Below are positions 30,545-31,892 of a stretch of 31,892 nucleotides of DNA, in pieces (the first letter of the stretch is position 1; each line of letters starts with the position of its first letter). The notes below the pieces were generated by a model. It was not told where the DNA came from and did no database searches. It worked only from the letters and a program-made list of their open reading frames with translations. The position numbers and the translations under genes were made by a program. The stretch lies in contig MCFE01000835.1 of the NCBI GenBank assembly GCA_002104905.1, positions 1 to 31,892 of the forward strand, given 5' to 3'. The DNA is from Basidiobolus meristosporus CBS 931.73 (Eukaryota > Basidiobolomycota > Basidiobolomycetes > Basidiobolales > Basidiobolaceae).

Positions 30545-31892
30545 GACTTGTTCCATGGTACCATGCCAGGATATGTAGCACAATCTGCGGTCTTTAGGAA
30601 TATTGGGTGCAATATCATAGCTACCAGTAGGCAGGATTGCTCTTGGACAATTTAGCACCATGTGGGACAATCTTGCACACTATGGCACAATCTGACACAA
30701 TGAGGTTGGCACAAATGATTGTGCCCACTCATAATGTTTGCATCACGTGTGCAATTGGATACCGCTATTATGGTAGGTAAAATACAGTATTTGGATTTGT
30801 TTCTTTAGTGTAAATGGAAATAAATGCATATCACACTGTAAACTACACTGATACTTACCATTTTGGTTACCATCACTCCAATTGGATGGCATCTCAGTGG
30901 TTAATTGGTCCAAAAGTATCCAGAAGCTTCCAGCCCCCAATTGGCTCTTTGATCAATACACAAGCTACCTGATTTGCCATCAAATATCTCATTTTGCCCA
31001 TTAAGCATGTAAATCCTTGATCTTAGTGACTGGAAAAGGTGTCATAGCTAGCACACAACCAATTGTATGGGTGTAAATCAGATCAAATGGCTGCACTGGT
31101 GCCACAAATGATGTATACATATGCAGGGTGTTTATTTATAGGGGCCCTGTCTCAAATGTCAGACAGCCTTAATATTGGATATATCAAAAATTTAGTGATC
31201 ACTGATTTGCAATGGCTCAGTGTGGATTGCAAAAAAAAAAATGCGTTGTTTGGATCAATACAAATAATAGCAATTCAATGCAATCATGTCATCTTCTCCA
31301 ATGCTTTTTTCTAACAGGGATTACTACTGAAGCATTTTGTAGTGATCCACTTTGCACACCTAAATTACTTTCTTGTTGACTATCCTCTTGGCTACTTGTG
31401 TATTTGTAGTCAGTATTTTGCCTCCTAGTTGATGAGTGCAATGCTGCAGCTTGGCCGTGCTGAATTGCTCCAGATGATGCAACTGAGCTGGCCAGCAGTG
31501 CTACATGCTGGCGTGTTCTTTTACTTGCCAAAGGCTCTGGTGGTGGAGGTGCTTCATGCGGGTCATCATCCATCAGTTCTCCAGAAGAGACTTGCTGATT
31601 GTCAGGTGAAATGGCACGCACAGACATGACTTGATGGGCTGGCATGGCCCTTGGCTGAGTTCAATGTGATGCCGCTTGTTGATGTGACTTGGCCGCTCCA
31701 ATGGACTTGTGTCTTTTTGAGCAGTTTGGCAGGTTCTGGTGGTTTTCCTCTAAAGCATGCACAATGACCCAATATGAGATGAGACAATGCGGGGGCGCTC
31801 TTGTGAAGAGTGTTGATGTAGTTTGGAATGACGTGCGCTGGTGTGCTGAAGTTGGCAAGGGATGGTAACAAATCCAGCAAGACATGCTGGCG
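30545..31892. mobile_element. Harbinger-like DNA transposon, copy B, truncated by window end
   Basis: Starts GACTTGTTCCATGGTACCATG after TA (30543-30544). From there it matches, inverted, the right end of copy A (9578 down to about 8205) along its whole visible length: the subterminal GTGCC-type motifs, the TACCGCTATTATGG and AAATGGAAATAAATG stretches, and the second gene. The transposase half would lie beyond 31892. Confidence 0.8.
31289..31892 (-). pseudogene. Second gene of the Harbinger-like element, copy B, partial
   Basis: The minus-strand frame 31645-31289 gives the C-terminal 118 residues without a stop (LASKRTRQHVALLASS, QHGQAAALHSSTRRQNTDYK, VVIPVRKKHWRR, a basic end). Further upstream, 31892-31600 reads LLDLLPSLANFSTPAHVIPN in a different frame, so at least one shift separates them. 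Copy A shows the same order (8205-8800), which supports real coding. The protein is rich in Ser, Gln and His with a basic tail, compatible with a nuclear DNA-associated accessory protein, but no domain is recognised. Confidence 0.6.

Noticed and set aside
1-31892. CRISPR array, tRNA or rRNA genes
   Set aside because: No regularly spaced short direct repeats or RNA-gene landmarks were seen. Repeats here are LTRs and transposon ends.

Overview
The window looks like a stretch of transposon-packed fungal chromosome, probably from a basidiomycete. That guess rests on the element families: chromodomain Ty3/gypsy, Ty1/copia with an initiator-tRNA half-molecule primer site, and PIF/Harbinger-type DNA elements. 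I see no confident host gene, tRNA, rRNA or CRISPR array. Almost every base can be placed in a transposable element or in a repeat that occurs twice in the window, and many elements are inserted into one another.

Layout. 1-1406: a pile of copia LTR fragments in both orientations. 1407-3028: remnant of a minus-strand copia copy whose gag-integrase part is replaced by an unclassified repeat (here called U). 3032-11786: a minus-strand copia with both LTRs. It is interrupted by a 3.4 kb Harbinger-like element (6145-9578), and its 5' LTR holds a 728 bp fold-back element (11003-11730). 11787-15055: a second, longer U copy, itself holding a second fold-back element (12206-12932). 15056-26604: a plus-strand copia split by a young Ty3/gypsy element (15740-23298). 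That gypsy element carries a third gene, which is split in turn by an 804 bp solo LTR of another family (21659-22462). 26605-29201: a minus-strand chromovirus fragment fused directly to the broken 3' end of the copia. 29202-30360: LTR pieces of the same family as the 804 bp solo LTR. 30545-31892: the end of a second Harbinger-like copy, running off the window.

Relative ages can be read from the nesting. The copia elements are old, full of stop codons and poor in CG dinucleotides. The gypsy element is young: its LTRs differ at only 4 of 387 positions, it has an exact 5-bp target duplication, long open frames and plentiful CG. It is nevertheless already dead, with one integrase frameshift, a YLDN in place of YLDD in reverse transcriptase, and an LTR inserted in its third gene.

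The two most interesting points are the gypsy third ORF (about 382 codons once the solo LTR is subtracted, soluble-looking, no recognised domain, located between integrase and the 3' LTR), and a two-component DNA transposon family in which near-perfect 0.73 kb palindromes share their ends and TA target duplications with a larger element encoding a DDE transposase and a second protein.
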